From: Paracoccus luteus
GTDB lineage: Bacteria > Pseudomonadota > Alphaproteobacteria > Rhodobacterales > Rhodobacteraceae
Direction: 5' to 3'
DNA: 64,000 nucleotides
Assembly (NCBI RefSeq): GCF_004522155.1
Contig: NZ_SDEA01000002.1
Coordinates: forward strand, 1 to 64,000
In this document: piece after piece, positions 54,003 through 62,642 of the stretch
Position numbering within the stretch: position 1 is the first letter of the stretch
Layout of the letters: the number at the start of each line of letters is the position of its first letter
Made by a program: the position numbers and the translations under genes
Notes under the pieces: generated by a model
Told to the model about the DNA's origin: nothing
What the model saw: the letters and a program-made list of their open reading frames with translations, nothing else
Database searches by the model: none

Positions 54003-54915
54003 CCTGACCCTGCTGGTGCAGGCGGCCGAGGCCGCCGGAGAGGTGGCGCTGCGCTTTTGGCGGGGCGAGCTGAAAAGCTGGGACAAGGGCGGCGGCGCGG
54101 GCCCGGTCAGCGAGGCCGACCTGGCCGTAAACGCGGCGCTGGAACAGCGCCTGCGCGGCGCGCGCCCCGATTATGGCTGGCTCAGCGAGGAAAGCGCCGA
54201 CGACCCGTCGCGGCTGGACGCCGAGCGTTGCTTTATCGTCGATCCGATCGACGGCACCCGCGCCTTTATCGCCGGGCAGGAAGGGTTCGCGGTCGCCATC
54301 GCCGTCGCGCAGGGCGAGTGCGTCACGGCGGGCGTGGTCCACATGCCCGCGCGCGGCATCACCTATGCCGCGCGGGCGGGCGGCCCCGCCACCCGCAACG
54401 GCCACCCCATCGCGCCGCGCGAATCGGCCCTGCACGGCGCGACGGTCCTGACCAGCAAGGCCGCGCTGGACCCGGTCCACTGGCTGGGCGGCCGGGTGCC
54501 GCCGGTGCGGCGCGAGTTCCGCCCGTCGCTGGCCTGGCGGCTGTGCCTGGCGGCCGAGGGGCGGTTCGGCGCCGCCCTGTCCATGCGCGCCGCGTGGGAA
54601 TGGGACATTGCTGCGGCCAGCCTGATCGCCGAACGCGCGGGCTGCGCCGTCACCGACCGGCACGGCCGCGCCATGCGGTTCAACCAGCCCCGGCCGCTGG
54701 TCGACGGGCTGGTCGTCGCCGCCCCCGGCCTGCATGCGGCGCTGCGCGCGGCGATGGCGCCGGACGACGGCGACGGCGCGACCGCGGCCGACGCCCGCGC
54801 CGCCGCCCGCGATGCGGGGGCCGAAATCGCGGGCGCCGGAACAGCCGGGCAGCCGCCGTCGGGCACCCCCGCCGATGCGCCGGCCCGGCCCACCCCCGCA
54901 AAGGATGCGCGATGA
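53989..54915 (+). CDS. Inositol monophosphatase family protein (CysQ/HisN-like)
   Basis: A 308-residue Mg-dependent phosphatase. Conserved motifs: WLSEESADD (metal-binding Glu), [13 protein letters not shown] near residue 83 (DPxDGT), and [16 protein letters not shown] near 205. The core ends about residue 260; the last ~45 residues are an Ala, Pro and Asp-rich tail. The substrate could be PAP (CysQ), inositol phosphate or histidinol phosphate; sequence alone does not decide. TTG start after GAGGGG overlaps pmbA by 14 bases. Confidence 0.87.
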   Translation: MPGTDLTLLVQAAEAAGEVALRFWRGELKSWDKGGGAGPVSEADLAVNAALEQRLRGARPDYGWLSEESADDPSRLDAERCFIVDPIDGTRAFIAGQEGFAVAIAVAQGECVTAGVVHMPARGITYAARAGGPATRNGHPIAPRESALHGATVLTSKAALDPVHWLGGRVPPVRREFRPSLAWRLCLAAEGRFGAALSMRAAWEWDIAAASLIAERAGCAVTDRHGRAMRFNQPRPLVDGLVVAAPGLHAALRAAMAPDDGDGATAADARAAARDAGAEIAGAGTAGQPPSGTPADAPARPTPAKDAR

Positions 54916-55457
54916 CCCGCCTGCCCCCCGAGACGCGCGACCGGCTGGCCGACGCGATCACCTTTCACCCCGCCAACGCCGAGGCGCGGCTGTTCCGCGA
55001 GGCGCTGGGGCGGTTCGCGACCGGCGTGACCGTGGTGACGGCGCAGGGACCGGAGGGGCCGATGGGGATGACGGTCAACAGCTTCACCAGCGTCTCGCTG
55101 GACCCGCCGCTGGTGCTGTGGTGCCCGGCGCGGTCGTCATCCCGGCACGACGCCTTTGTCGCGGCGCGGGCCTGGTCGGTCCATGTGCTGGGGGCCGAAC
55201 AGCTGGAAATGTGCCTGCGCTTCACCCGCGGCGGCGCGCAGTTTTCGGGGCTGGACGCGAGGGCGACCGACGACGGCGCGCCGATCCTGCCGGGGGTGGC
55301 GGCGCGGTTCGATTGCCGCGCCCACGCCAGCCATCCGGGCGGCGACCATACGGTGCTGATCGGGCAGGTCGCGCGGGTGACGGTCGCCGGGCCGGACGAT
55401 CACCCGCTGGTCTTTGCCGCCGGTCGCTTCGGCGCGTTCCAGCCCGACATCGGCTGA
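54912..55457 (+). CDS. Flavin reductase-like, FMN-binding split-barrel protein
   Basis: A 181-residue flavin reductase domain protein. [19 protein letters not shown] and [19 protein letters not shown] are the FMN-binding family blocks, and [11 protein letters not shown] lies near the C-terminus. Such proteins supply reduced flavin to monooxygenases or act as FMN reductases. The start overlaps the preceding stop (ATGA). The partner enzyme is not in the window. Confidence 0.9.
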   Translation: MTRLPPETRDRLADAITFHPANAEARLFREALGRFATGVTVVTAQGPEGPMGMTVNSFTSVSLDPPLVLWCPARSSSRHDAFVAARAWSVHVLGAEQLEMCLRFTRGGAQFSGLDARATDDGAPILPGVAARFDCRAHASHPGGDHTVLIGQVARVTVAGPDDHPLVFAAGRFGAFQPDIG

Positions 55458-55461
55458 ACGG

Positions 55462-56193
55462 TCAGCCGACCGGCTCAAGCTGGATCGGGGGCAGCGGCTC
55501 AAGCGGCGGCAGCGGCTCCAGCGGCGCCGAAAAGATCGGGTCGATCCGCGGCGCGGTGGTCGCGACCGTCGCCCCCGGCCCGCCCAGCACCGCGATCTGT
55601 CGCGCAAGCTGCGCGATGGCCTGGTTCTGCGCGGCCGCGATGGCGGCGGGCGGCGCGATGGCGGTCGTGCCGCGGCCGCCGATCCCGCCGCTGCCCGCCC
55701 CGCGCTGCGCCACCGGCAGGGCGACCCCGATGTCAAAGCGCCGCGCGTGGTTCGCTCCGCCCGCCGTGTCGTTGGCGACGTAATACGCGCCCGCCAGCCG
55801 ATAGACGCCGTCGCGCTGCGCCAGCGCCTTTTCCACCCGCACCTCGACCCGCCGCCGGGGCGGCTCGGCCAGCGGCCAGGGTTCGGCGATGACGGTCGCG
55901 CCCGACAGGTCGGAAATCGCCCGCGCCAGCGTCAGGGTAAAGGCCCGTTCCGGGGTGTCCGCCCACAGGTTGCGCGGGTTCGACCGCACCGCGCCATCGG
56001 CGGTCTGCCACGACACCTCGCCCGCCGCGGCGTATTCGGGCAGCGAGACGTCCTTCAGCTCGGCCGTGCCAAGGGCATTGGCGACCTGCGGACCCGACGC
56101 GGGCGGGTCGATCAGGTAACGCCCGGTCTTTTCGGGGTTGGAACAACCGGCCAGCAGGGCGGCGGCCATCATCAGGGGCAGGGCATGGCGCAT
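55462..56193 (-). CDS. pqiC: PqiC-like outer-membrane lipoprotein
   Basis: A 243-residue lipoprotein with lipobox LLAGC (Cys17). Its ABC-transport-auxiliary (PqiC) domain includes YLIDPP near the start and ERAFTLTLARAISDLSGATVI. The C-terminus is a proline-rich repeat (PLEPLPPLEPLPPIQLEP). In the Pqi system it anchors the PqiB tube at the outer membrane. Last gene of the pqi operon; convergent with the flavin reductase gene, 4 bases apart. Confidence 0.85.
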   Translation of the reverse strand: MRHALPLMMAAALLAGCSNPEKTGRYLIDPPASGPQVANALGTAELKDVSLPEYAAAGEVSWQTADGAVRSNPRNLWADTPERAFTLTLARAISDLSGATVIAEPWPLAEPPRRRVEVRVEKALAQRDGVYRLAGAYYVANDTAGGANHARRFDIGVALPVAQRGAGSGGIGGRGTTAIAPPAAIAAAQNQAIAQLARQIAVLGGPGATVATTAPRIDPIFSAPLEPLPPLEPLPPIQLEPVG

Positions 56194-56195
56194 GT

Positions 56196-58610
56196 CTATC
56201 GTCCCAGCAGGAAGGCGCGCGGATTGCGCTCGATGGTGGCGGCAAGGCTGCCAAATCTTTCGGCGGCGCGGCGCAGGCTGCGCATGGTGGCGACCGCCTC
56301 GGTGTTGAAGGCGCCGCGTTCGCCATAGGACGCGATCACCACCTCGGCCCGGGCGGCCAGCTGCTGGAACCGCAGCGACAGCTGCGGCAGGGTGCGGGCG
56401 GCCTGCGCCACCTCGTCCATCGCCCGGCGCGCGGACGCCAGCGCGGCGTTCAGGTTGCCGGCCGCGCCCCCCTGACGCAGGTCGTTCAGCAGGCCCGACG
56501 CCGCCTGCAGCGTGTCCGACAGGTTGCGCGGCAACTGCGCGGCATCCTCGGACCCCAGCATGGCGCGCAGGTCGTCCACCACGCCCTTGGCCGAGGCGCT
56601 GATGCCGTCCCAGTCGAACTCGTCCACCGAGGCGGCGGCGGCGTCGATCTTCTCGACCATCGCCGGCACGTCCACCGCCGCCTCGCGGATCGAGGTCGCC
56701 GCCGCGCCCGCGTCATCGACGAACTGGCCGATGCGTGCGCCCAGCTGGTTGCCGTTCAGGTCGGCGGCGATGGCGCCGATGTCGGTCGCGGCGGTGCCCA
56801 CGCTGTCCACGGCGGCGGCCAGCTTGCCGGGCAGCGCCTGCGCCGCCTGCGTGCCGATCACGGCGCGCACGTCCGCCAGCGCCTGCTGCGCCTGCGTGCC
56901 GATGGCGGCGAAATCGACCCCGCCGACGGATGCGGCGGCGGCATCCAGATTGTCGATGATGCCCGGCAGCTTGTCGGCCGCGCCATTCAGCTTGTCGGCG
57001 ATCTGGTTGGCCTTGTCGGTCGCGCCCGCGATATTGGCGACCGCGCCGGATTGGCGCAGTTCCTGCGCGGCGGTGCGCAGTTCGGTCATCGTGACCTGCG
57101 CCTCGTCGATGGTCCGGCGCAGCGATTCCGGGATCGCCCGCGTGTCCTGCGAGCTGGCGATGGCGGTGACGCTGTTCATCATGTCGGTGGCCGACTTCAG
57201 CAGCTCCTCAAGCTTGAGGTTGCCGATGCGGCTCATGAAGCCCTGCGCCGTGGTGGTGATGTCGGACAAATCCGGGGCGGCCGACGGGATGATCGGAAAC
57301 GGCTGCGCGTCGGCCACGATCCGCGCGGCGGGCGCATCGGGCAGGTCCACCAGTTCCACCATCAGCGAGGTGCCGAAGAACCCCGCCCCGGTCACGCGGG
57401 CGCGCAGGCCTTGCGCCACCCGTTCGTTCAGGAACGCCAGCGCGTCCGCCGGACCGGCATCCTGCGGCAGGCCCATGCGCTGCGGCGACAGCGCGATGGT
57501 GATGTCCTGCAGCACCTGCCCCGCCTGCCCCTCGGCCCCCGGCACGACGCGCACCGACAGGCCGCTGACGCGGCCGACGGTCAGGCCCTGGAACTGCACG
57601 TCCGCGCCCTCGGCCAGGCCGCGCACGGCCTCGGTCATCAGGACGGTCAGGCGCAGCTCGTCGCCGGGGGCGGTGGCGAACAGGCTGTTCTGCGCGGTCT
57701 GCTGGTCGGGCTGCAACTGGAACACATGACCCTGTTGCACGGGCTGGCCGCCCGACGACAGCGTGGCGAACTCGGCCCCGCCCTGCAGCAGCGACGAGAC
57801 CGAGTTCACGTTCAGCGACACCCCCTGCGTCCCCAGCGAGACGGAAAACCCGGACGTGTCCCAGAACACCGTCGCGGTCGTCAGCCGCTGGTCGTGCGGC
57901 GATTCGATGAAGACGTCGGCCGCGACGGTTTCATCGCTGTCCGACAGGCGCAGGTTCTGCATCCGCCCGACCTGCAGCCCGCGGTAAAAGATCGGCGCGC
58001 CTTCGGTCATGCCCTTGGCGTTCGTGGCGGCCAGCACGACCCAAGTGCCCTTTTCATTGCTGCGCGTCAGGGGCGGGCGGTCCAGCCCGTCGTGGATGGT
58101 CAGCGTCGCGTCGCCCGGCTCGCTGTCCCAATACCCCTCGATGAAGGCGCCGGTCAGCACCGTGTCCAGCCGCGAGATTCCTTGCGTGGACACCTGCGGG
58201 CGCACGATCCAGAACTCGGCCGCGTCGTCGATGAACTCGGCGATGTCCTTGTCCACGCGGATCGCGACCACGACGCGCTGCAGATCCTGGGTAAAGCGGA
58301 CCGATTCGACGCTGCCCACGGTGATCTCGCGGAACTTCAGCGTGGTCTCGCCGGGGGTGATGCCGGTCGCGTCGGTAAAGGCGACCTGCACCAGCGTCCC
58401 GCGCCCGGTATAGGCGTTCCACGCCAGCGCCATCGTGACCAGCAGCGCGATAATCGGCACCGCCCAGATCACCGACACGCTGGCGCGGGCCGCGCGGGCG
58501 GCGGTGCGGCGCACCGGGCTGGCCGGACGCAGCGCCGCGGCGTCAGGGCGCGCGGCGTCGCCGTCTGGCCCCGCGCGGGGGTCGGTGACGGGCGGCGGTC
58601 GGTCGGTCAT
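56196..58610 (-). CDS. pqiB: PqiB-like MCE protein, extended
   Basis: An 804-residue protein with one N-terminal membrane anchor (VIWAVPIIALLVTMALAW) and tandem MCE/MlaD domains, e.g. GITPGETTLKFREITVG, EGAPIFYRGLQVGRMQNLRL and GADVQFQGLTVGRVSGLSV. Residues ~450-790 form a long Ala-rich helical region with repeated ADKLNGAADKL-like and coiled-coil-like segments. Typical PqiB is ~550 residues, so this C-terminal tube-forming part is unusually long. It forms a periplasmic lipid conduit. Confidence 0.92.
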   Translation of the reverse strand: MTDRPPPVTDPRAGPDGDAARPDAAALRPASPVRRTAARAARASVSVIWAVPIIALLVTMALAWNAYTGRGTLVQVAFTDATGITPGETTLKFREITVGSVESVRFTQDLQRVVVAIRVDKDIAEFIDDAAEFWIVRPQVSTQGISRLDTVLTGAFIEGYWDSEPGDATLTIHDGLDRPPLTRSNEKGTWVVLAATNAKGMTEGAPIFYRGLQVGRMQNLRLSDSDETVAADVFIESPHDQRLTTATVFWDTSGFSVSLGTQGVSLNVNSVSSLLQGGAEFATLSSGGQPVQQGHVFQLQPDQQTAQNSLFATAPGDELRLTVLMTEAVRGLAEGADVQFQGLTVGRVSGLSVRVVPGAEGQAGQVLQDITIALSPQRMGLPQDAGPADALAFLNERVAQGLRARVTGAGFFGTSLMVELVDLPDAPAARIVADAQPFPIIPSAAPDLSDITTTAQGFMSRIGNLKLEELLKSATDMMNSVTAIASSQDTRAIPESLRRTIDEAQVTMTELRTAAQELRQSGAVANIAGATDKANQIADKLNGAADKLPGIIDNLDAAAASVGGVDFAAIGTQAQQALADVRAVIGTQAAQALPGKLAAAVDSVGTAATDIGAIAADLNGNQLGARIGQFVDDAGAAATSIREAAVDVPAMVEKIDAAAASVDEFDWDGISASAKGVVDDLRAMLGSEDAAQLPRNLSDTLQAASGLLNDLRQGGAAGNLNAALASARRAMDEVAQAARTLPQLSLRFQQLAARAEVVIASYGERGAFNTEAVATMRSLRRAAERFGSLAATIERNPRAFLLGR

Positions 58611-59278
58611 GCGGCGGTCCTGTCCCTGCGGGTCCGCAACGGCAAGCCGCGCCAGATCAGCCGCGGGTCGAAGCTTTGCGCGGAAAGCATGGTGAAGGCA
58701 ACGGACAGCGCAAAGCTGACCGCCGCCGGGCCGGGATGGATGGTGGCGACAAAGCCCAGCTGCACCAGCGCCGACAGGATCGCCACGACGAACACGTCGA
58801 TCATCGACCAGCGGCCGATGAACTCGATCGCCTCAAGCGCGCGCAGGCGCGTGTGCGCGGCCTCGACCGTGGCCGGGCGGCCGGCGACGCGCGCCAGCCA
58901 CGCGATGACGATGAACTTGCCGATGGGCACGATGACGGACGCCACGAACACGATGGCGGCGACGCCATAGCTGCCGTAATGCACCAGTTCGATCACGCCG
59001 CCGATGATGGTGGCTTCCGAACTGCCGCGCAGCCCGGCGAAGGTCTGGGTCTTCAGCATCGGCAGCAGGTTGGCCGGGATATAGAAGATCAGCCCCGCCG
59101 CCAGCCACGCCCAGACCGCCTGCAGGCTGCGCCGGTCGGGGCTGGACAGCCGCGTCCCGCAGCGCCCGCAGGCGGCGCAATCCTCGGGCCAGACCCGGCC
59201 GCAGCCCCGGCAGCCGACCAGCCCCGCGCGATGGGCGGTCAGGACCGGCGCATCGTCGTCCGCGTCGGGTGCGCGCAT
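58607..59278 (-). CDS. pqiA: PqiA-like membrane protein, second half
   Basis: A 223-residue protein with an N-terminal zinc-ribbon-like cluster (GCRGCGRVW and CAACGRCG) and four hydrophobic segments, including FYIPANLLPMLKTQTF and ALEAIEFIGRWSMIDVFVV, both typical of PqiA. It corresponds to one half of the ~417-residue canonical PqiA. It overlaps the other half upstream and pqiB downstream by ATGA. Confidence 0.9.
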   Translation of the reverse strand: MRAPDADDDAPVLTAHRAGLVGCRGCGRVWPEDCAACGRCGTRLSSPDRRSLQAVWAWLAAGLIFYIPANLLPMLKTQTFAGLRGSSEATIIGGVIELVHYGSYGVAAIVFVASVIVPIGKFIVIAWLARVAGRPATVEAAHTRLRALEAIEFIGRWSMIDVFVVAILSALVQLGFVATIHPGPAAVSFALSVAFTMLSAQSFDPRLIWRGLPLRTRRDRTAA

Positions 59279-60021
59279 CAGGCGCTGCCCGGACGGGCGG
59301 CGGCGTCGCCGCCCCCCTCGACCGCGGCGCGATTGGCGGCAGCCGCGGGGGCGTCGGGCACGACCTCGCGCCCGTCGGTGGATGCGCCGCGATCCTCAAG
59401 CGTGTCCCAGATCGAGGTCGAGCAGGTGAACGCGTCGCTGGCCGCGCCGACGACGATCAGTGCGCAAAAGGCCCAGAACGCCGGTCCCAGGCTGACGTTC
59501 GCCAGCCCCGCCACCTTGACCAGCGCGACCGAGGTGCCGATCACGAAGATCTCGGCCATCGACCAGGGGCGCAGGATTTCCGACAGCCGGAACGCCGCGC
59601 CGGCGTGGCGCGCGGGCAACCCCTGTCCCCGCATCGGCAGCAGCACATAGACCAGCAACGCCGCCCGCAGCGCCGGCAACGCCACGATGAAGCCCAGCAC
59701 CGCCACCGTCAGCGGCATCAGCCACCCGTCCGAAAACGCCATCGCCACCCCGAACAGCGACGTGGCATTGCCGAACCCCATGCGCGAGATTTCAAGGAAC
59801 GGGAAGAACACCGCCGCGACCATCAGCACCATCGAGGTGACGGACAGCGCCACGATCTGCGTGAACGCCCCCTCGCGCGGGCGGGCCAGCACGGTATGGC
59901 AGCGCACGCAGCGCGCGGTTTCGCCGGGCGTCAGCTCGGTTTCCACGTGCAGGGCGTCGCAGCGCGGGCAGGCGATCAGCCCCGCGCCGGTCCGGATGTC
60001 ATAGTTCCCCGCCTCGATCAT
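59278..60021 (-). CDS. pqiA: PqiA-like membrane protein, first half
   Basis: A 247-residue protein with CPRCDAL and CVRCHTVL zinc-ribbon pairs, four hydrophobic segments and FRLSEILRPWSMAEIFVIGTSVALVK, the PqiA signature. With the next gene it forms a split PqiA. The C-terminal ~35 residues are an Ala/Asp-rich tail. First gene of the operon. Confidence 0.9.
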   Translation of the reverse strand: MIEAGNYDIRTGAGLIACPRCDALHVETELTPGETARCVRCHTVLARPREGAFTQIVALSVTSMVLMVAAVFFPFLEISRMGFGNATSLFGVAMAFSDGWLMPLTVAVLGFIVALPALRAALLVYVLLPMRGQGLPARHAGAAFRLSEILRPWSMAEIFVIGTSVALVKVAGLANVSLGPAFWAFCALIVVGAASDAFTCSTSIWDTLEDRGASTDGREVVPDAPAAAANRAAVEGGGDAAARPGSA

Positions 60022-60127
60022 GGCGCACAGGATAGGGCCGCGCGGCGGCGACGCAAGTGGGCCGAAAGCCGGCGCGCCTTGCCCCCGCCGCGGCCGCTGC
60101 TAGGTTTCGGCGCAAGGGGAGGCCGCC

Positions 60128-61720
60128 ATGACCCATGACGTCATCATCGCCGGCGCGGGCAGCGCCGGTTGCGTTCTGGCCGCGCGCCTGTCGGAAGACC
60201 CGCGCCTGCGCGTCCTGCTGATCGAGGCGGGCGGACGCGACAACTATCACTGGATCCACGTGCCGATCGGCTATCTCTACTGCATCGGCAACCCGCGCAC
60301 CGACTGGATGTATCGCACCGTGCCGGAACCCGGGCTGCACGGGCGGTCGTTGCTGTATCCGCGCGGTCGGGTGCTGGGCGGATGCAGCTCGATCAACGGG
60401 ATGCTGTATCTGCGCGGGCAGGCCGCCGACTATGACGGCTGGCGGCAGATGGGCTGCACCGGCTGGGGCTGGGACGACGTCAAGCCGATGTTCCTGAAAT
60501 CGCAGGATTACTTTGCCGGGCCGTCCGACGACCACGGCGCGGGCGGCCCGTGGCGGATCGAACGGCAGCGCCTGCGCTGGGACATCCTGGACGACTGGGC
60601 CCGCGCCGCAGAGGCCGTGGGCATCCCCGCCAGCGACGATTTCAACACCGGCGACAACGAGGGCGTGGGCTATTTCAAGGTCAGCCAGAAGGGCGGCTTC
60701 CGCGTCTCGACCGCCCGCGCCTTTTTGCGCCCGGCGATGCGGCGGCCGAACCTGACCGTGATGACCGACCGCCAGGTCCGCCGCGTCGTGTTCGACGGCG
60801 ACCGCGCGGTGGGCGTCGAGGTCTTTGCCGACGGCGCGGCCGAGGTGCTGCGCGGGCGCGAGATCGTGCTGTCGGCGGGCGCCATCGGCTCGCCCCAGAT
60901 CCTGCAGCTGTCGGGGATCGGGCCGGGGGCGCTGCTGCAGGACATGGGCATCGCCGTGCGCCGCGACGCGCCCGTGGGCGATAACCTTCAGGACCATCTG
61001 CAGCTGCGCTGCGCCTGGAAGGTGTCCGAGGCGCGGACCCTGAACCAGCTGGCCCGGCGCTGGTGGGGCAAGGGGATGATCGGCGCCGAATACATGCTGC
61101 GCCGCACCGGCCCGATGAGCATGGCGCCCAGCCAGCTTGGCGCGTTCGCCCGATCCTCGCCCGATGTGGCCAGCCCCGACCTGGAATGGCACGTCCAGCC
61201 CCTCAGCCTCGAGGCGTTCGGCCAGCCGCTGCACGATTTCCCCGCCATCACGGCCAGCGTCTGCCACCTGCGGCCCGAAAGCCGGGGGCATGTGCGGATT
61301 GCCTCGCCCGACCCGATGCGCGCGCCGGTGATCGCGCCGAACTATCTGTCCACCCCCGGCGACCGGCTGACCGCCGCCCGCGCGATCCGCATGACCCGCC
61401 GGGTCATGGCGCAGGAACCGATGGCCCGCTATCGCCCGCAGGAGTTCAAGCCGGGCATCGCCGCGCAGACCGACGCCGAGTTGGCGGAGGCCGCGGGGCA
61501 GATCGGATCGACGATCTTCCACCCCGTCGGCACCGCCCGGATGGGCGCCGACGATGGGTCCGTCGTCGATCCGCGCCTGCGCGTGCGCGGGGTCCACGGC
61601 CTGCGGGTGGTGGACGCATCCGTCATGCCGGTCATCGTCTCGGGCAACACCAACGCGCCGACGGTCATGATCGCGGAGAAGGCGGCGGTGATGATGGCCG
61701 AGGATTTGCGCGGCATTTGA
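60128..61720 (+). CDS. GMC family FAD-dependent oxidoreductase
   Basis: A 530-residue flavoenzyme. FAD loop GAGSAGCVLAARLSE (9-23) and E34-region LLIEAGG. GMC signature 1: PRGRVLGGCSSINGMLYLRG (~77). Signature 2: SAGAIGSPQILQLSGIGP (~250). Active-site FHPVGTARMG and NTNAPTVMIAEKAA near the end. It resembles alcohol or choline dehydrogenases; the Cys-Ser-Ser-Ile-Asn context does not fix the substrate. No aldehyde dehydrogenase is adjacent. Confidence 0.92.
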   Translation: MTHDVIIAGAGSAGCVLAARLSEDPRLRVLLIEAGGRDNYHWIHVPIGYLYCIGNPRTDWMYRTVPEPGLHGRSLLYPRGRVLGGCSSINGMLYLRGQAADYDGWRQMGCTGWGWDDVKPMFLKSQDYFAGPSDDHGAGGPWRIERQRLRWDILDDWARAAEAVGIPASDDFNTGDNEGVGYFKVSQKGGFRVSTARAFLRPAMRRPNLTVMTDRQVRRVVFDGDRAVGVEVFADGAAEVLRGREIVLSAGAIGSPQILQLSGIGPGALLQDMGIAVRRDAPVGDNLQDHLQLRCAWKVSEARTLNQLARRWWGKGMIGAEYMLRRTGPMSMAPSQLGAFARSSPDVASPDLEWHVQPLSLEAFGQPLHDFPAITASVCHLRPESRGHVRIASPDPMRAPVIAPNYLSTPGDRLTAARAIRMTRRVMAQEPMARYRPQEFKPGIAAQTDAELAEAAGQIGSTIFHPVGTARMGADDGSVVDPRLRVRGVHGLRVVDASVMPVIVSGNTNAPTVMIAEKAAVMMAEDLRGI

Positions 61721-61724
61721 CCCG

Positions 61725-61739
61725 TTAACCCCTGCGCAA
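61725..61739. promoter_or_regulatory. Weak CtrA-like box upstream of motB
   Basis: TTAA-CCCCTGC-GCAA has the spacing of the CtrA site TTAA-N7-TTAA with two mismatches in the second half-site, 50 bases before the motB start. Confidence 0.35.
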
Positions 61740-61789
61740 CCGCCCGGCTGCTAGAGTGGCTGCGGGTGGACAGCGACAGGGGGTGGCCG

Positions 61790-62557
61790 ATGGCCGCGGG
61801 CAAGGGCAATGCGCCCGTCATCATCAAGCGCATCACCGTCTCGGGCGGGGGGGGGCACCACGGCGGCGCGTGGAAGGTCGCCTATGCGGATTTCGTGACC
61901 GCGATGATGGCGTTCTTCCTGCTGATGTGGCTGCTGAACGCCACCACCGAAAAACAGCGGCAAGGGCTGGCGGATTACTTCGACCCGACGATCGTGAACG
62001 CCTCGGGCGGCGGGTCGGGGATCGAGGGGGGGCAGGCGCCGCAAACCCCCGCCGACGCGGCCGAGGCGTCGGCCGACGCCGCGCAGCGCCAGGATTTCGA
62101 ACAGGCCGCCCGCGCCATCCAGGACCGCCTGACCGGCAGCGGGGCCGAATCGATGCAGCGCGTGAACCTGCTGCGCCACGTCGTCACCCGCATGACCGAC
62201 GAGGGGCTGGTGATCGAGCTGGGGGACATCGTGGACGAACCCCTGTTCGCCGGCGAAACCGCCGATCCCACGCCCGTCCTGCGCGAACTGACGGGTATCC
62301 TGGCCTCGGTCCTTGGGCAGGTCCGCAACCCCGTCGCGGTCAGCGGCCATGTGCGTGGTTATCCCGAGATGATGGTCGAAGACCCCGCATGGCCGCTGTC
62401 GGACGACCGAGCGCATGGCGTGCGCAAGCTGCTGGCACAGGGCGGCATGGACCCCGACCGGGTCAGGCGCGTGACCGCACACGGCGACCGCCGCCCACGC
62501 AACGCCAATCCGATGGACCCGGCCAACAACCGGGTCGAGGTGATTTTACTCAGATAG
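61790..62557 (+). CDS. motB: Flagellar motor protein MotB
   Basis: A 255-residue stator protein. Residues ~28-50 (WKVAYADFVTAMMAFFLLMW) are the membrane helix with the proton-carrying Asp34. The C-terminal OmpA-like peptidoglycan-binding domain has VSGHVRGYP, LSDDRAHGVRKLL and NRVEVILL. ATG 61790 follows AGGGGG; a GTG at 61766 would add eight residues. motA is not adjacent. Confidence 0.93.
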   Translation: MAAGKGNAPVIIKRITVSGGGGHHGGAWKVAYADFVTAMMAFFLLMWLLNATTEKQRQGLADYFDPTIVNASGGGSGIEGGQAPQTPADAAEASADAAQRQDFEQAARAIQDRLTGSGAESMQRVNLLRHVVTRMTDEGLVIELGDIVDEPLFAGETADPTPVLRELTGILASVLGQVRNPVAVSGHVRGYPEMMVEDPAWPLSDDRAHGVRKLLAQGGMDPDRVRRVTAHGDRRPRNANPMDPANNRVEVILLR

Positions 62558-62577
62558 CCCGCCGAAAGGCGCGCGCG

Positions 62578-62592
62578 TTAGGGGGATGTTAA
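62578..62592. promoter_or_regulatory. CtrA-like box upstream of flgE
   Basis: TTAG-GGGGATG-TTAA matches the CtrA consensus TTAA-N7-TTAA at seven of eight defined positions, 50 bases before the flgE start. CtrA controls flagellar genes in many alphaproteobacteria. Confidence 0.55.
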
Positions 62593-62642
62593 GCCCCGGC
62601 GCGCAAGGTGGCGGCAACAACGACTCAGACAGGGTGACGTGC

